Of a stretch of DNA of 64,000 bases, positions 18,401 to 26,140 are shown in pieces. Below the pieces are notes generated by a model. The model saw only the letters and a program-made list of their open reading frames with translations, searched no databases and was not told the DNA's origin. Position 1 is the stretch's first letter; every line of letters begins with the position of its first letter. The DNA comes from Chitinophaga terrae (ex Kim and Jung 2007) (lineage in GTDB: Bacteria > Bacteroidota > Bacteroidia > Chitinophagales > Chitinophagaceae), in the NCBI RefSeq assembly GCF_900107795.1, contig NZ_FNRL01000010.1, positions 62,001 through 126,000 of the forward strand, read 5' to 3'. A program made the translations under genes and the position numbers.

Positions 18401-21400
18401 CAGTCAGGCGGCGGAGCAGCATTCACCATTTCATACAAACGCGGTAATGGCGCTAAAACAGCGATCCCTGATTCCGTGTTCGTAAATAATAATATCCGCG
18501 CAACGACCCTGGCATTACCTTCGGCTCCGACTGCGCCAAGCAACCTGACAGGAACATCTACAGCCTCCGGCATCGTTGACCTGAAATGGAACGACAATTC
18601 CAACAACGAAACAGGATTTGACATCTATCGTTCTGTTGGCAATAATGTTACTTATCTCCTGCTTACTACCAAAGCATCCAGCGATAGCAGCAAAGCAGTG
18701 TTCAGAGATACGGCATTGCTGGCAAATACCCTGTATTACTATAAAGTAAGAGCGAAGAACGATGGCGGCAACAGCGCCTTCAGTAATGAAGTGGGTGTAA
18801 CTACCTACAACACGCCTCCTGTATTGCAGGCCATTTCTGACCTCGGTATGAGATATGGCACCCAGGTGGTAGTGAACCTGAAAGCCACAGATCCGGATAA
18901 TGAAACCATTACCCTGAGCACTGTTGATCCATTACCTGCATTTGCAACATTGGCTAATAACGGCAATGGTACAGGTACCATCACCTTCAACCCGGGCATT
19001 GGCGACCAGGGAGTTTACACCATACAGGTGAAAGCAACCGATCAGCATAGCGGTATTGCCACCAGGAGCTTTACGTTAACGGTTAACGACAACTACCCTC
19101 CTGTGCTGAACGCAGTATCAGACCTGAGCATGTCTGCAGGCAGCAGTACGCAGATCAACCTGACGGCAACCGATCAGAATGCATCCGATGCGCTGACATG
19201 GAGCACAACAGGTCTGCCTTCCTTTGCAACCTTCAGCAACACCAATGGCAATGCACAGATCCAGCTGGCGCCAGGCTTTGGAGATGCGGGCGTTTACCCG
19301 GTTACAGTAACGGTAAGCGACGGTAAAAGCGGTATCGACAGTAAAACATTTACTATTACTGTTAAGACCACTAACCCAAGCAAGGTGGTATACATCAACT
19401 TTAACGATGGCAGCAGCATTCCGGGCGGTTACTGGAACAGTACCAATAAACCTCCGGTACAGAACGACGTATATCCAAACCTGAAAGATTCAACAAACAC
19501 CGCTACCAGCATTGGCTTCAAGGTAATTTCACCATGGCAGAATCAAAATAACGGTACCAATATTTCAGGCGCAGTTACCGGCAACAACTCCGGCGTGTAT
19601 CCTGACAATGTGATCAGGACAGCATGGTGGAGCGGCGCAGGCGCCAAACAAACCCTGCAACTGCAAGGCCTGACACTGGGTGCTAACTACAAATACAATG
19701 TCACCTTCTTTGGCAGCAGAGGCGGAGTATCCGATAACCGTACTTCCGTATATACTATCAATGGTACTAGCGTTTCCCTGAACGCGGCAAATAATACAAC
19801 CAATACCGTTACCATCAGTAATGTAATTCCTGATTCAACAGGTTCAGTGCTGATCGATATCATCAACGGCAGCGGTTCATCCTTCTCCTACCTGAATGCG
19901 ATGGTGATCGAAGCAGCATTCGACGATCATCAGCCTCCGGTAGTGCCAAGGAATATTGCCGCCCAACTGGCTCCGGGCGCAGTAAAAGTAAGCTGGACAG
20001 ATGCCGCTTATAACGAAACAGGATATGAAGTTCACCGTGCTACGGCTCCTCAGGGTCCGTTCACCCTGGTGAAGACAACTCCTGCCAACGCTACCAGCAC
20101 GCTCGACAGCAATATCAGCGGCAGTACGCGTTACTACTACCTGGTAAGGTCTGTAAATTCTTACGGCGCTTCTGCATTCAGCGATACGGCTAATATCCTT
20201 ACAGCGAATGTTCCGCCGGTTCTGGCAGCGATCAGCAATGTGAATATTAAAACAACCGATACAGTGAATGTTGCCATCAGCGCAACAGGCGATGTAGGTA
20301 AAACCCTTACCATCACTGCTACCGGCTTACCATCCTTTGCTAAACTGACAGACAACGGCAACGGTACCGGTACCATTACACTGACGCCTGGCAGCGGAGA
20401 TGTTGGGGTTTATAACAACATCACTGTGAAGGTAACAGACAGCAACGGAGACTTTGCTACCAAAACCTTCAGCATCACAGTAAAAGACAAGAACCTTACC
20501 GCGGTGTATGTGAACTTCAATGAAACAAATGGCGTTGGCGCTCCATGGAACAGCTTTAACACGTTCCCTTATGCAGGCCGTGCAATCAGCAACCTCCTGG
20601 CAGATGATGGAACAGCCTCCGGTATGACCATTACCCTGGTAGACGCCCTTGCAGGTTCCAACACCCTGGGAGCGGTAACAGGCAACAACAGCGGCGTATA
20701 TCCGGACAATGTTATGCAGACAGCCTTCTTCGAATCGGCAGTGGATGCAAAACGTATCAGGATCACCGGCCTCTCTTCTACCAAGAAATACAACCTGATA
20801 TTCTTTGGCAGCCGCGCAGATGTAGCTGACAACCGTAATACTGAATACACAGTAGGTACCCAAACAGTTACCCTGAACGCTGCAAGCAATACGAAGAATA
20901 CGGTTCAGCTCAACGGGCTTTCACCTGATGCGAGCGGACAGATCGAGTTCACCATCAAACGTGCAAGCGGTTCTTCCTACGCTTATATCAATGCCCTGGT
21001 GATACAGGCATACACCGACCTCGGAATTCCTAACACCCCTACTCAATTGCAGGCATTAGGAAAATCAAGGAGCACTATTGCATTGACATGGCAGGATAAC
21101 GCCAGCAACGAAACCGGTTATGAAGTGTACAGGGCCGGTTCACCAAATGGTACTTATACCAAGCTGACAACCCTGCCTGCTAACAGCAACAGCTATACGG
21201 ACAATGGCCTGTCAGAAAACACCGGTTATTACTATAAAGTAAGGGCTATCACCGCTACAACGGTTTCCGACTATAGTAATATCGCCAATGGTCAAACCTA
21301 TGCATACTCCATGTACCTGCAATTCACCCGCGACCAACCGGCCGGCGCTCCATGGAATGCTACCAACTCCCTCCCTTATGAGGGCGACCGTTATGCAAAC

Positions 21401-22219
21401 CTGCAAACAGACCAGGGTGACAACTCAGGACTGGCAGTAACTATCGTTAAGAATTTCGTAGGTGATAACATTTACGGAAAGGTAACAGGCAACAACTCCG
21501 GCGTGTACCCTGACCTGGTATTAAGATCCTCTTACTGGGTAGATGGATTGAACGTGGCAAGATTGAGAGTGGATGGATTGAACCAGTCGCAGGCCTATAC
21601 GTTCACCTTCTTCGGCAGCCGCGATGCAGGTGGCGACAGGACATCCATTTACGAAGTGAATGGCGTGAAAGTAGCCCTGGATTGCGCTTACAATACAACT
21701 AAAACTGTACAGATAGATAATATCAGACCAGACGAAAACGGTTATGCATATATCGATATCTATTTAGGTCCTCAGTCGCAGTTTGCTTACTTAGGCGCCC
21801 TGGTGATCAGCAGCTATGGAGTTGGTACGACATCAGACGATCCTAACTCCGGTTCCAACCTGCAGCAGCTGGGTCGCAAGACTTCTACCACTGCAGCAGT
21901 TCAGCCGGCCTACACCAGCAAACCTGAATTGACAACAAACAACGAGGAACTTGAAATACAGGTAAAAGCGTATCCGAATCCGTTTGAGACATTTGTAAAT
22001 CTCTCCATGGACCGTACACCGCATGCCGGCGTGATGACAGCTAAACTGTTCGACAGCAAAGGCAGCCTGGTATATGCAAAAGTGTTGAGCAATGCAGGCG
22101 GCGGAGCGTACAATGAGCGTCTCGACTTTGGCAACAAAGCACAGGCGCCTGGCTTGTACCTGCTCCAGATCACAGCCGATAATAAAGTTGTGAAAACGCT
22201 TAAGCTGATCAAATACTAA
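15440..22219 (+). CDS. Giant T9SS-exported multidomain protein: esterase, FN3, PA14, cadherin-like and three novel modules
   Basis: The 2259-aa protein has a Sec signal (cleavage after VAFG) and a C-terminal type A T9SS sorting domain (about 2173-2259, starting VKAYPNPFETF, ending KTLKLIKY). Domains in order: alpha/beta-hydrolase about 60-285 with a probable triad Ser176 (GLSGG), Asp226 and His258; Ig-like segments about 290-440; FN3 at 446-545 and 548-636; PA14 at 639-781; FN3 790-873; PA14 875-1014; FN3 1031-1122; cadherin/He_PIG-like 1124-1217 and 1220-1310; module A 1316-1494; FN3 1500-1590; cadherin-like 1592-1684; module A 1688-1858; FN3 1864-1954; module A 1958-2127. PA14 suggests glycan binding. 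It is probably a surface-exposed or released esterase/adhesin acting on polysaccharide. A strong terminator follows. Confidence 0.9.
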   Translation: MRKLYLLLFFIFGLGMHVAFGQTGVLDPNDSVVTYNPAAPPTEPAWGSIGKWVRTARVGWDASSYKCYIYKGVPFRLKFPKNFNPANPKKYPLIMFFHGIGEKGTIYDNEIQLVHGGETHKNKVDNGTFDGFLIYPQNQSGFFGNPQYDVLAELINNILIPQLNIDPFRIMVEGLSGGATSTWDFSLRYPKMVAGFTPISGFYVDYINNVNTFKYTPVWLFQGELDTNPTANNATTLYNNVIAAGGNMKLTIYAGEGHGVWNKAWAEADYFPFMNRANKANPWAVGGRTEFCPGDPINVTLGLTAGFDEYQWRKDSVLISGATGNTYVATTLGVYDARVRSGSTWSDWSPIPVKIRIKTPTVSPDIQLAGLMSKVIPAPDGKDSVVLQVPTGYTSYVWKNAADTTVTLGTKNTLAVRQAGNYIVKVTELYGCSSSYSAPFTVVPSNGPNKPDAAYGALVTDQTKTSLTLSWNKNASQANAETGYEIYRATTAGGPYTFAGIVGAGVLTFTDQGLASNKKYYYVVRAVNNTGAAAVSNEANGTTLFDNVPPTPPGNLTVTTVTRSSIGISWTASTDDVGIDKYDIYINGQKSYTVDSSQTTFTAYGLTNRQIYTFKVVARDKSGNLSTPSNQVSSPAISKGLTYKYYSGTFSTLPNFSTLTPVKTGVSATPDLSVRLSDINYAIQWQGYIRIPASGTYKFETYSDDGSRLYLNNSATPLVDNDGLHGGTYKAGTITLAAGVYPITIAYFQQGGGADMKVYWQSTAMNVTSRQEIPASAYADTITLGPVPAAATNVKATALSYNKIQVTWNDNSNNETGFEIYRATSLAGPYTIVTTAPANATSYTDSSLTPQTTYYYQVKALNKNGTAGASLSDISGLQYEYYEANSYSNLPDFNSLTPKKTGMVPNVTLAVRDRDVNYALRFSGYINIPVSGQYTFYTSSDDGSKLYIDGFDEGHRVVNNDYLQGTTERSGVVTLSAGRHAFYTTYFQSGGGAAFTISYKRGNGAKTAIPDSVFVNNNIRATTLALPSAPTAPSNLTGTSTASGIVDLKWNDNSNNETGFDIYRSVGNNVTYLLLTTKASSDSSKAVFRDTALLANTLYYYKVRAKNDGGNSAFSNEVGVTTYNTPPVLQAISDLGMRYGTQVVVNLKATDPDNETITLSTVDPLPAFATLANNGNGTGTITFNPGIGDQGVYTIQVKATDQHSGIATRSFTLTVNDNYPPVLNAVSDLSMSAGSSTQINLTATDQNASDALTWSTTGLPSFATFSNTNGNAQIQLAPGFGDAGVYPVTVTVSDGKSGIDSKTFTITVKTTNPSKVVYINFNDGSSIPGGYWNSTNKPPVQNDVYPNLKDSTNTATSIGFKVISPWQNQNNGTNISGAVTGNNSGVYPDNVIRTAWWSGAGAKQTLQLQGLTLGANYKYNVTFFGSRGGVSDNRTSVYTINGTSVSLNAANNTTNTVTISNVIPDSTGSVLIDIINGSGSSFSYLNAMVIEAAFDDHQPPVVPRNIAAQLAPGAVKVSWTDAAYNETGYEVHRATAPQGPFTLVKTTPANATSTLDSNISGSTRYYYLVRSVNSYGASAFSDTANILTANVPPVLAAISNVNIKTTDTVNVAISATGDVGKTLTITATGLPSFAKLTDNGNGTGTITLTPGSGDVGVYNNITVKVTDSNGDFATKTFSITVKDKNLTAVYVNFNETNGVGAPWNSFNTFPYAGRAISNLLADDGTASGMTITLVDALAGSNTLGAVTGNNSGVYPDNVMQTAFFESAVDAKRIRITGLSSTKKYNLIFFGSRADVADNRNTEYTVGTQTVTLNAASNTKNTVQLNGLSPDASGQIEFTIKRASGSSYAYINALVIQAYTDLGIPNTPTQLQALGKSRSTIALTWQDNASNETGYEVYRAGSPNGTYTKLTTLPANSNSYTDNGLSENTGYYYKVRAITATTVSDYSNIANGQTYAYSMYLQFTRDQPAGAPWNATNSLPYEGDRYANLQTDQGDNSGLAVTIVKNFVGDNIYGKVTGNNSGVYPDLVLRSSYWVDGLNVARLRVDGLNQSQAYTFTFFGSRDAGGDRTSIYEVNGVKVALDCAYNTTKTVQIDNIRPDENGYAYIDIYLGPQSQFAYLGALVISSYGVGTTSDDPNSGSNLQQLGRKTSTTAAVQPAYTSKPELTTNNEELEIQVKAYPNPFETFVNLSMDRTPHAGVMTAKLFDSKGSLVYAKVLSNAGGGAYNERLDFGNKAQAPGLYLLQITADNKVVKTLKLIKY

Positions 22220-22242
22220 TTAAGTTCATTATTTTACTATCA

Positions 22243-22290
22243 CCACCATAAAAGTCCGGTTCCCGTAACCGGATTTTTATGGTGGTTTTT
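22243..22290 (+). terminator. Strong intrinsic terminator after the giant protein gene
   Basis: A 19-bp stem, 22243-22261 with 22267-22285, has a 5-nt loop and a single G-T wobble, and is followed by TTTTT (22286-22290). The apical part TCCGGTT/AACCGGA is nearly the same as the palindrome at 5645-5661. It ends transcription 24 bp past the giant gene's stop. Confidence 0.85.
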
Positions 22291-22353
22291 GATAACAGAA
22301 ATTTACAATTCAACATTTTCTATTATTTGTTTAACTCGTAGATCAAAGAAAAA

Positions 22354-24054
22354 GTGGCGTATTTAAACACTAAAGCAACAAGCCAGCAAACTTTTGATGC
22401 CATCGTGGTAGGTTCCGGGATCAGCGGAGGATGGGCGGCAAAAGAGCTGTGCGAAAAAGGGCTTAAAACACTGTTACTGGAAAGAGGCCGGAATGTGGAG
22501 CATGTGAAGGATTATACTACCGCCATGATGCATCCCTGGGAATTCCCTCACCGGCTTAACCTGACGGAGAAAGACAGGGCCGAAGACCCTATCCAGAGCC
22601 AGGGATACGACGAGAGTAATAAACACTTCTTTGTCAGGGATCATGAACATCCCTACATCCAGGAAAAGCCATTCAGCTGGATAAGGGGCTACCAGGTAGG
22701 CGGACGTTCGCTGACCTGGGGAAGGCAATGCTACCGGTTAAGCGACCTTGATTTTGAAGCGAATGCAAAAGACGGGAAAGGTGTTGACTGGCCTATCAGG
22801 TATAAAGACATTGCGCCCTGGTACGACTACGTGGAATCTTTTGTAGGGATCAGCGGCCAGGCCGAAGGGCTTCCTCAATTGCCCGACGGACAATTCCTTC
22901 CTCCCATGGAGCTGAACTGCCTGGAACAACAGGTAAGGGAACAATTGAAAAAACTGTATCCTGACAGGCTTCTGACCATTGCACGCGTTGCCAATCTTTC
23001 GCAGGGCTGGAAAGGCCGTGGACCTTGCCAGTACCGCAACCTGTGTCACAGGGGTTGCCCGTTCGGCGGCTATTTCAGCACCAATGCAGCCACGCTGCCG
23101 GTAGCCATGGAAACGGGGAACCTTACCCTGCGCCCGTTCAGTATTGTAACAGAGGTACTATACGACAAGGATACACGAAAAGCAAAGGGCGTCAGGATCA
23201 TTGATACTGAAACCCTGGAAACAACAGAATACTATGCCAGGATCATTTTCCTGAATGCCAGCACTATAGGCACTGCCTCTATATTGCTCAAATCAGTGTC
23301 GGACGCTTTCCCTAACGGGCTTGGCAACAACAACGACCTGGTTGGCCGCAACCTGATGGATCATCATATCAAAGCAGGCGCTTATGGCGTTTACCGGGGG
23401 CTAAACGACCAGTATTATGCAGGACGGCGGCCGGCAGGATTTTATATTCCCCGCTTCCGTAACATCAATGAGGCTACCCGGAGAAGCGATTTTGTCAGAG
23501 GTTACGGATTCCAGGGGCATGGAGAAAGAGAGGCCTGGATAGATAATTTCAGATTGCCGGGTCATGGCACCGACTTCAAAAAAGAATTAACGAAACCTAA
23601 CAGGTGGACGATGTGGCTTGGCGGCTGGGGCGAGATCCTTCCCTATGCCGATAACCGGGTAACATTAGATAAAACAGCCAAAGACAAATGGGGGCAACCG
23701 CTTGTCCGTATCCATTTCGAGATCGGCGAGAATGAAATTGCGATGAGAAAGGATATGAAGGAAAGCGCTGCTGAAATGCTCGAAAGATGCGGTTTTACAG
23801 AGATCGATGCTTTCAACTTCAAATACGTTGGCGGAGAATGTATCCATGAAATGGGAACTGCCTGCATGGGCCACGATCCGAAAACTTCCGTATTGAATAA
23901 ATGGAACCAGGTGCATGAAGCCCAGAACGTGTTTATCACGGATGGCAGCTGCATGACATCATCCGGCTGCCAGAATCCTTCCCTTACCTACATGGCTTTA
24001 ACGGCGAGAGCCTGCGATCACGCGGTGGCGCTGTTGAAAAACGGCGAATTGTGA
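22354..24054 (+). CDS. GMC-family FAD-dependent oxidoreductase (gluconate/glucose dehydrogenase large-subunit-like)
   Basis: A GTG at 22354 is the best start: an in-frame TAG lies 15 bp upstream and the next ATG would cut off the FAD-binding strand. The 566-aa protein begins with the Rossmann motif VVGSGISGGWAA. A Cys-rich patch (GPCQYRNLCHRGCPFGG, near residues 224-240), typical of bacterial gluconate/FAD-glucose dehydrogenase large subunits, and the C-terminal TDGSCMTSSGCQNPSLTYMAL with a conserved Asn complete the pattern. No signal peptide is present, as expected for an enzyme exported with a Tat-bearing small subunit; that partner is probably encoded at 12142-12717. It would oxidise a sugar or polyol in the periplasm. 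Confidence 0.9.
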   Translation: MAYLNTKATSQQTFDAIVVGSGISGGWAAKELCEKGLKTLLLERGRNVEHVKDYTTAMMHPWEFPHRLNLTEKDRAEDPIQSQGYDESNKHFFVRDHEHPYIQEKPFSWIRGYQVGGRSLTWGRQCYRLSDLDFEANAKDGKGVDWPIRYKDIAPWYDYVESFVGISGQAEGLPQLPDGQFLPPMELNCLEQQVREQLKKLYPDRLLTIARVANLSQGWKGRGPCQYRNLCHRGCPFGGYFSTNAATLPVAMETGNLTLRPFSIVTEVLYDKDTRKAKGVRIIDTETLETTEYYARIIFLNASTIGTASILLKSVSDAFPNGLGNNNDLVGRNLMDHHIKAGAYGVYRGLNDQYYAGRRPAGFYIPRFRNINEATRRSDFVRGYGFQGHGEREAWIDNFRLPGHGTDFKKELTKPNRWTMWLGGWGEILPYADNRVTLDKTAKDKWGQPLVRIHFEIGENEIAMRKDMKESAAEMLERCGFTEIDAFNFKYVGGECIHEMGTACMGHDPKTSVLNKWNQVHEAQNVFITDGSCMTSSGCQNPSLTYMALTARACDHAVALLKNGEL

Positions 24055-24057
24055 TTT

Positions 24058-24243
24058 CACGCAGCGGGGTTTCACGCAGAGAGGCATAAGGAGCAAAGAA
24101 GCATAAGATTTTTTTGACCAGAGCGAATATTAAGAAAGCAAAGAAGTAAGATTACAATACAATCTTCTTCTTTGCTTTCTTATTTTCCTTAAAAAAATCT
24201 TATGCTTCTTTGCTCCTTATGCCTCTCTGCGTGAACCCCCCGC
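24058..24243. repeat. Long inverted repeat (hairpin element, copy 1)
   Basis: A perfect 44-bp inverted repeat pairs 24072-24115 with 24191-24234. Inside it a second stem pairs 24131-24153 with 24161-24182 with one bulged base. The outer ends carry imperfect TTCACGC/GCGTGAA repeats. Arms are rich in CAAAG/CTTTG and end in a T run. It lies between the convergent GMC and beta-helix genes and could act as a bidirectional terminator. A related element lies at 46310-46564. Confidence 0.85.
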
Positions 24244-24248
24244 GTGAA

Positions 24249-25667
24249 CTATTTACGGTAGCCGGTGACGCCCAGCGGGGAGTCGCCCAGTGGGAGGAAG
24301 AAGTTGGCTACGTCCACTTTTGCGGCGTCGACGGTGGCGATGCGGGCGTTTGCTTTATCGCCGGCGCCTTCCAGGGCCTGCGCACCGTTCTCGGTGTATA
24401 CGTATGCGTTAGCCGCCAGGCTGCCGCCGCTCATACGGGGTTGGATAAACGCGTTATCATTTACGATGATAGCCGCTTTCATTCCCTTTTCACCATTCAG
24501 GCGGAGCGATACTCCCCCGGTTTGTGCGATGGTGTTATTGGTGAAGGTAACAGCAGGATTATCGGTGCCCCGGAGGTTTACGCCATCGTTGCCGCCTACG
24601 CTGTTGTTTACAAAGAGGTTGTTATGGAACACGTGTTTAGCACCGTTCTCACCTGATCCGAAGAACTGCAGCAACTCGCCCCACCCGTCGTGAACATAGT
24701 TGTCGTGCACGTAGGTGTTGGTTGTTCTGCCGCCTATCAGGATACCGCCGTTGTGGGAGGAGTTGTGTTTGATCCCCCAGTTGGTGACAGTATTGTTGTA
24801 TACTTCCAGGTTGTTGATGGCAGCTGTTTGAATGCCATCGGCGCCGCCGTTGCTAACCTTGTTATTGAAGATCTTTACGTTGTTCCATTTTATCGGCTGT
24901 ACATATTGGTTACCTGGCGTAAAGCCTGATGGGTCGCCATAGTAAGAGTTGTTCGTGTTAACGTCGAGGTTCCAGTAAGTGGCGGTATGGCCGATATACA
25001 TGGCCTCGTTGTCGGTACCGCTGATCACTACGCCGTGGATAGAGAGGTTCTGCATGGTAGAATTAGGATACCAGGTGCTGGGATCAGATTTTACCGGGTC
25101 GGTTTTCGCCCAGATGCCTGTACCTCCGTTCCTGATGGTAAGGTTGCGCACTTCAATATTATCAGATCCTTTGCTGATCACGAGGTTGAAATAAGAACCG
25201 CGGTTGCCTTTTACTGATCCGTCTATAATAAAATCGCTGGCCGATTTATCACCCCCTATCATAATATAATGGCAGGTCACGAGACTGATACCTTCAGCCC
25301 ATGAACCTCCGTCCCAGTTGGGGTTTCCGATGGTAGTTACTGAACCCGGAACATTCCTGATGATAATAGGGCTGCTTACTGATCCGTTTAATTTGCTGAT
25401 ATAAATAGCTGAAAACTTGCCTTTCAGGTTGAGTACATCACCGCCTTTATAAGGAACTTTGGCTCCATCTATGACCAGTCTTCCGTCTGCATCCGGCAGC
25501 AGCGTGTATTCTTTTCCTTTAACAGGCGTTGGAGCATCAACCTTCGTTGAGTCGTTGTTTTTAGGAATAGTAAACTCCGAATTATTCTTCTTACAGCTTC
25601 CAAAGGTTAGTACTACAAGAAATGCGAGTATAAACATAAAGCGTTGTGCAGCGATATTACACGTCAT
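24249..25667 (-). CDS. Right-handed parallel beta-helix lipoprotein
   Basis: The start at 25667 gives MTCNIAAQRF followed by a hydrophobic stretch and a lipobox LTFGSC (Cys25), a classic lipoprotein signal; a longer in-frame start at 25778 would add 37 non-signal residues. The 472-aa protein has recurring short strands with Asn/Gly/Val turns (for example VRNLTIRNGG, VYNNTVTNWG, VHDNYVHDGWGE) typical of PbH1 beta-helix repeats in polysaccharide lyases and epimerases. No lyase catalytic motif is certain. It is probably surface- or periplasm-anchored and acts on or binds polysaccharide. It converges on the GMC gene across the long inverted repeat. Confidence 0.85.
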   Translation of the reverse strand: MTCNIAAQRFMFILAFLVVLTFGSCKKNNSEFTIPKNNDSTKVDAPTPVKGKEYTLLPDADGRLVIDGAKVPYKGGDVLNLKGKFSAIYISKLNGSVSSPIIIRNVPGSVTTIGNPNWDGGSWAEGISLVTCHYIMIGGDKSASDFIIDGSVKGNRGSYFNLVISKGSDNIEVRNLTIRNGGTGIWAKTDPVKSDPSTWYPNSTMQNLSIHGVVISGTDNEAMYIGHTATYWNLDVNTNNSYYGDPSGFTPGNQYVQPIKWNNVKIFNNKVSNGGADGIQTAAINNLEVYNNTVTNWGIKHNSSHNGGILIGGRTTNTYVHDNYVHDGWGELLQFFGSGENGAKHVFHNNLFVNNSVGGNDGVNLRGTDNPAVTFTNNTIAQTGGVSLRLNGEKGMKAAIIVNDNAFIQPRMSGGSLAANAYVYTENGAQALEGAGDKANARIATVDAAKVDVANFFLPLGDSPLGVTGYRK

Positions 25668-26081
25668 TGGCTTTTCGAAATTATGGTTAAAAATATTTGT
25701 TGCATCGGGCAACTTGAGATATGGTTCCTGTATTTGCAGATAACAATGAGCAGAAAACTGTCTCCGGAAACAATTCACGCTTTATTATTTCTGCCGGCGA
25801 ATATCAGGATAATTTTGAAAAAAAACACCGATTTAACGGGCATTATAAGACAAATATTATCCATGCGTTAGCGGCTGAAACAGGTTATATTGTAAAGCTG
25901 AAAAACGTGAAATGCGTATACGGATCCTGAATAAAGCAATCAGGCTGATGAATCTGTTATCCAGGCTGAAATACAAGCCAGTCGCCCATATTACTTATAA
26001 TTATACTATATTGAATTATATAATATATAAGTAATTTCAAAAATATTTTTAAAAAAATCCGAAAAACATGGTTTCGAAAAC
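25668..26081. other. Gene-free stretch upstream of the beta-helix gene
   Basis: About 410 bp separate the beta-helix start from the metK terminator. No credible coding region is visible. It contains an AT-rich palindrome at 25990-26035 in which ATTACTTATA pairs with TATAAGTAAT. The region presumably includes the leftward promoter for the beta-helix gene. Confidence 0.5.
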
Positions 26082-26116
26082 AAACAGCCGTCTCTATTGA
26101 GTTGAGACGGCTGTTT
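26082..26116 (-). terminator. Intrinsic terminator of metK
   Basis: A perfect 13-bp stem pairs AAACAGCCGTCTC (26082-26094) with GAGACGGCTGTTT (26104-26116) around a 9-nt loop. On the minus strand the stem is followed by a T-rich tract. It lies 24 bp after the metK stop. Confidence 0.8.
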
Positions 26117-26140
26117 CAATAAGTATGTTGAATCGATCAA

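Noticed and set aside
25668-25778. Longer start for the beta-helix protein
   Set aside because: The extra 37 residues would hide the lipoprotein signal that starts at 25667.
25721-25930. 69-aa rightward frame upstream of the beta-helix gene
   Set aside because: It overlaps the promoter region of the beta-helix gene, has no recognisable motif, signal or good start context.
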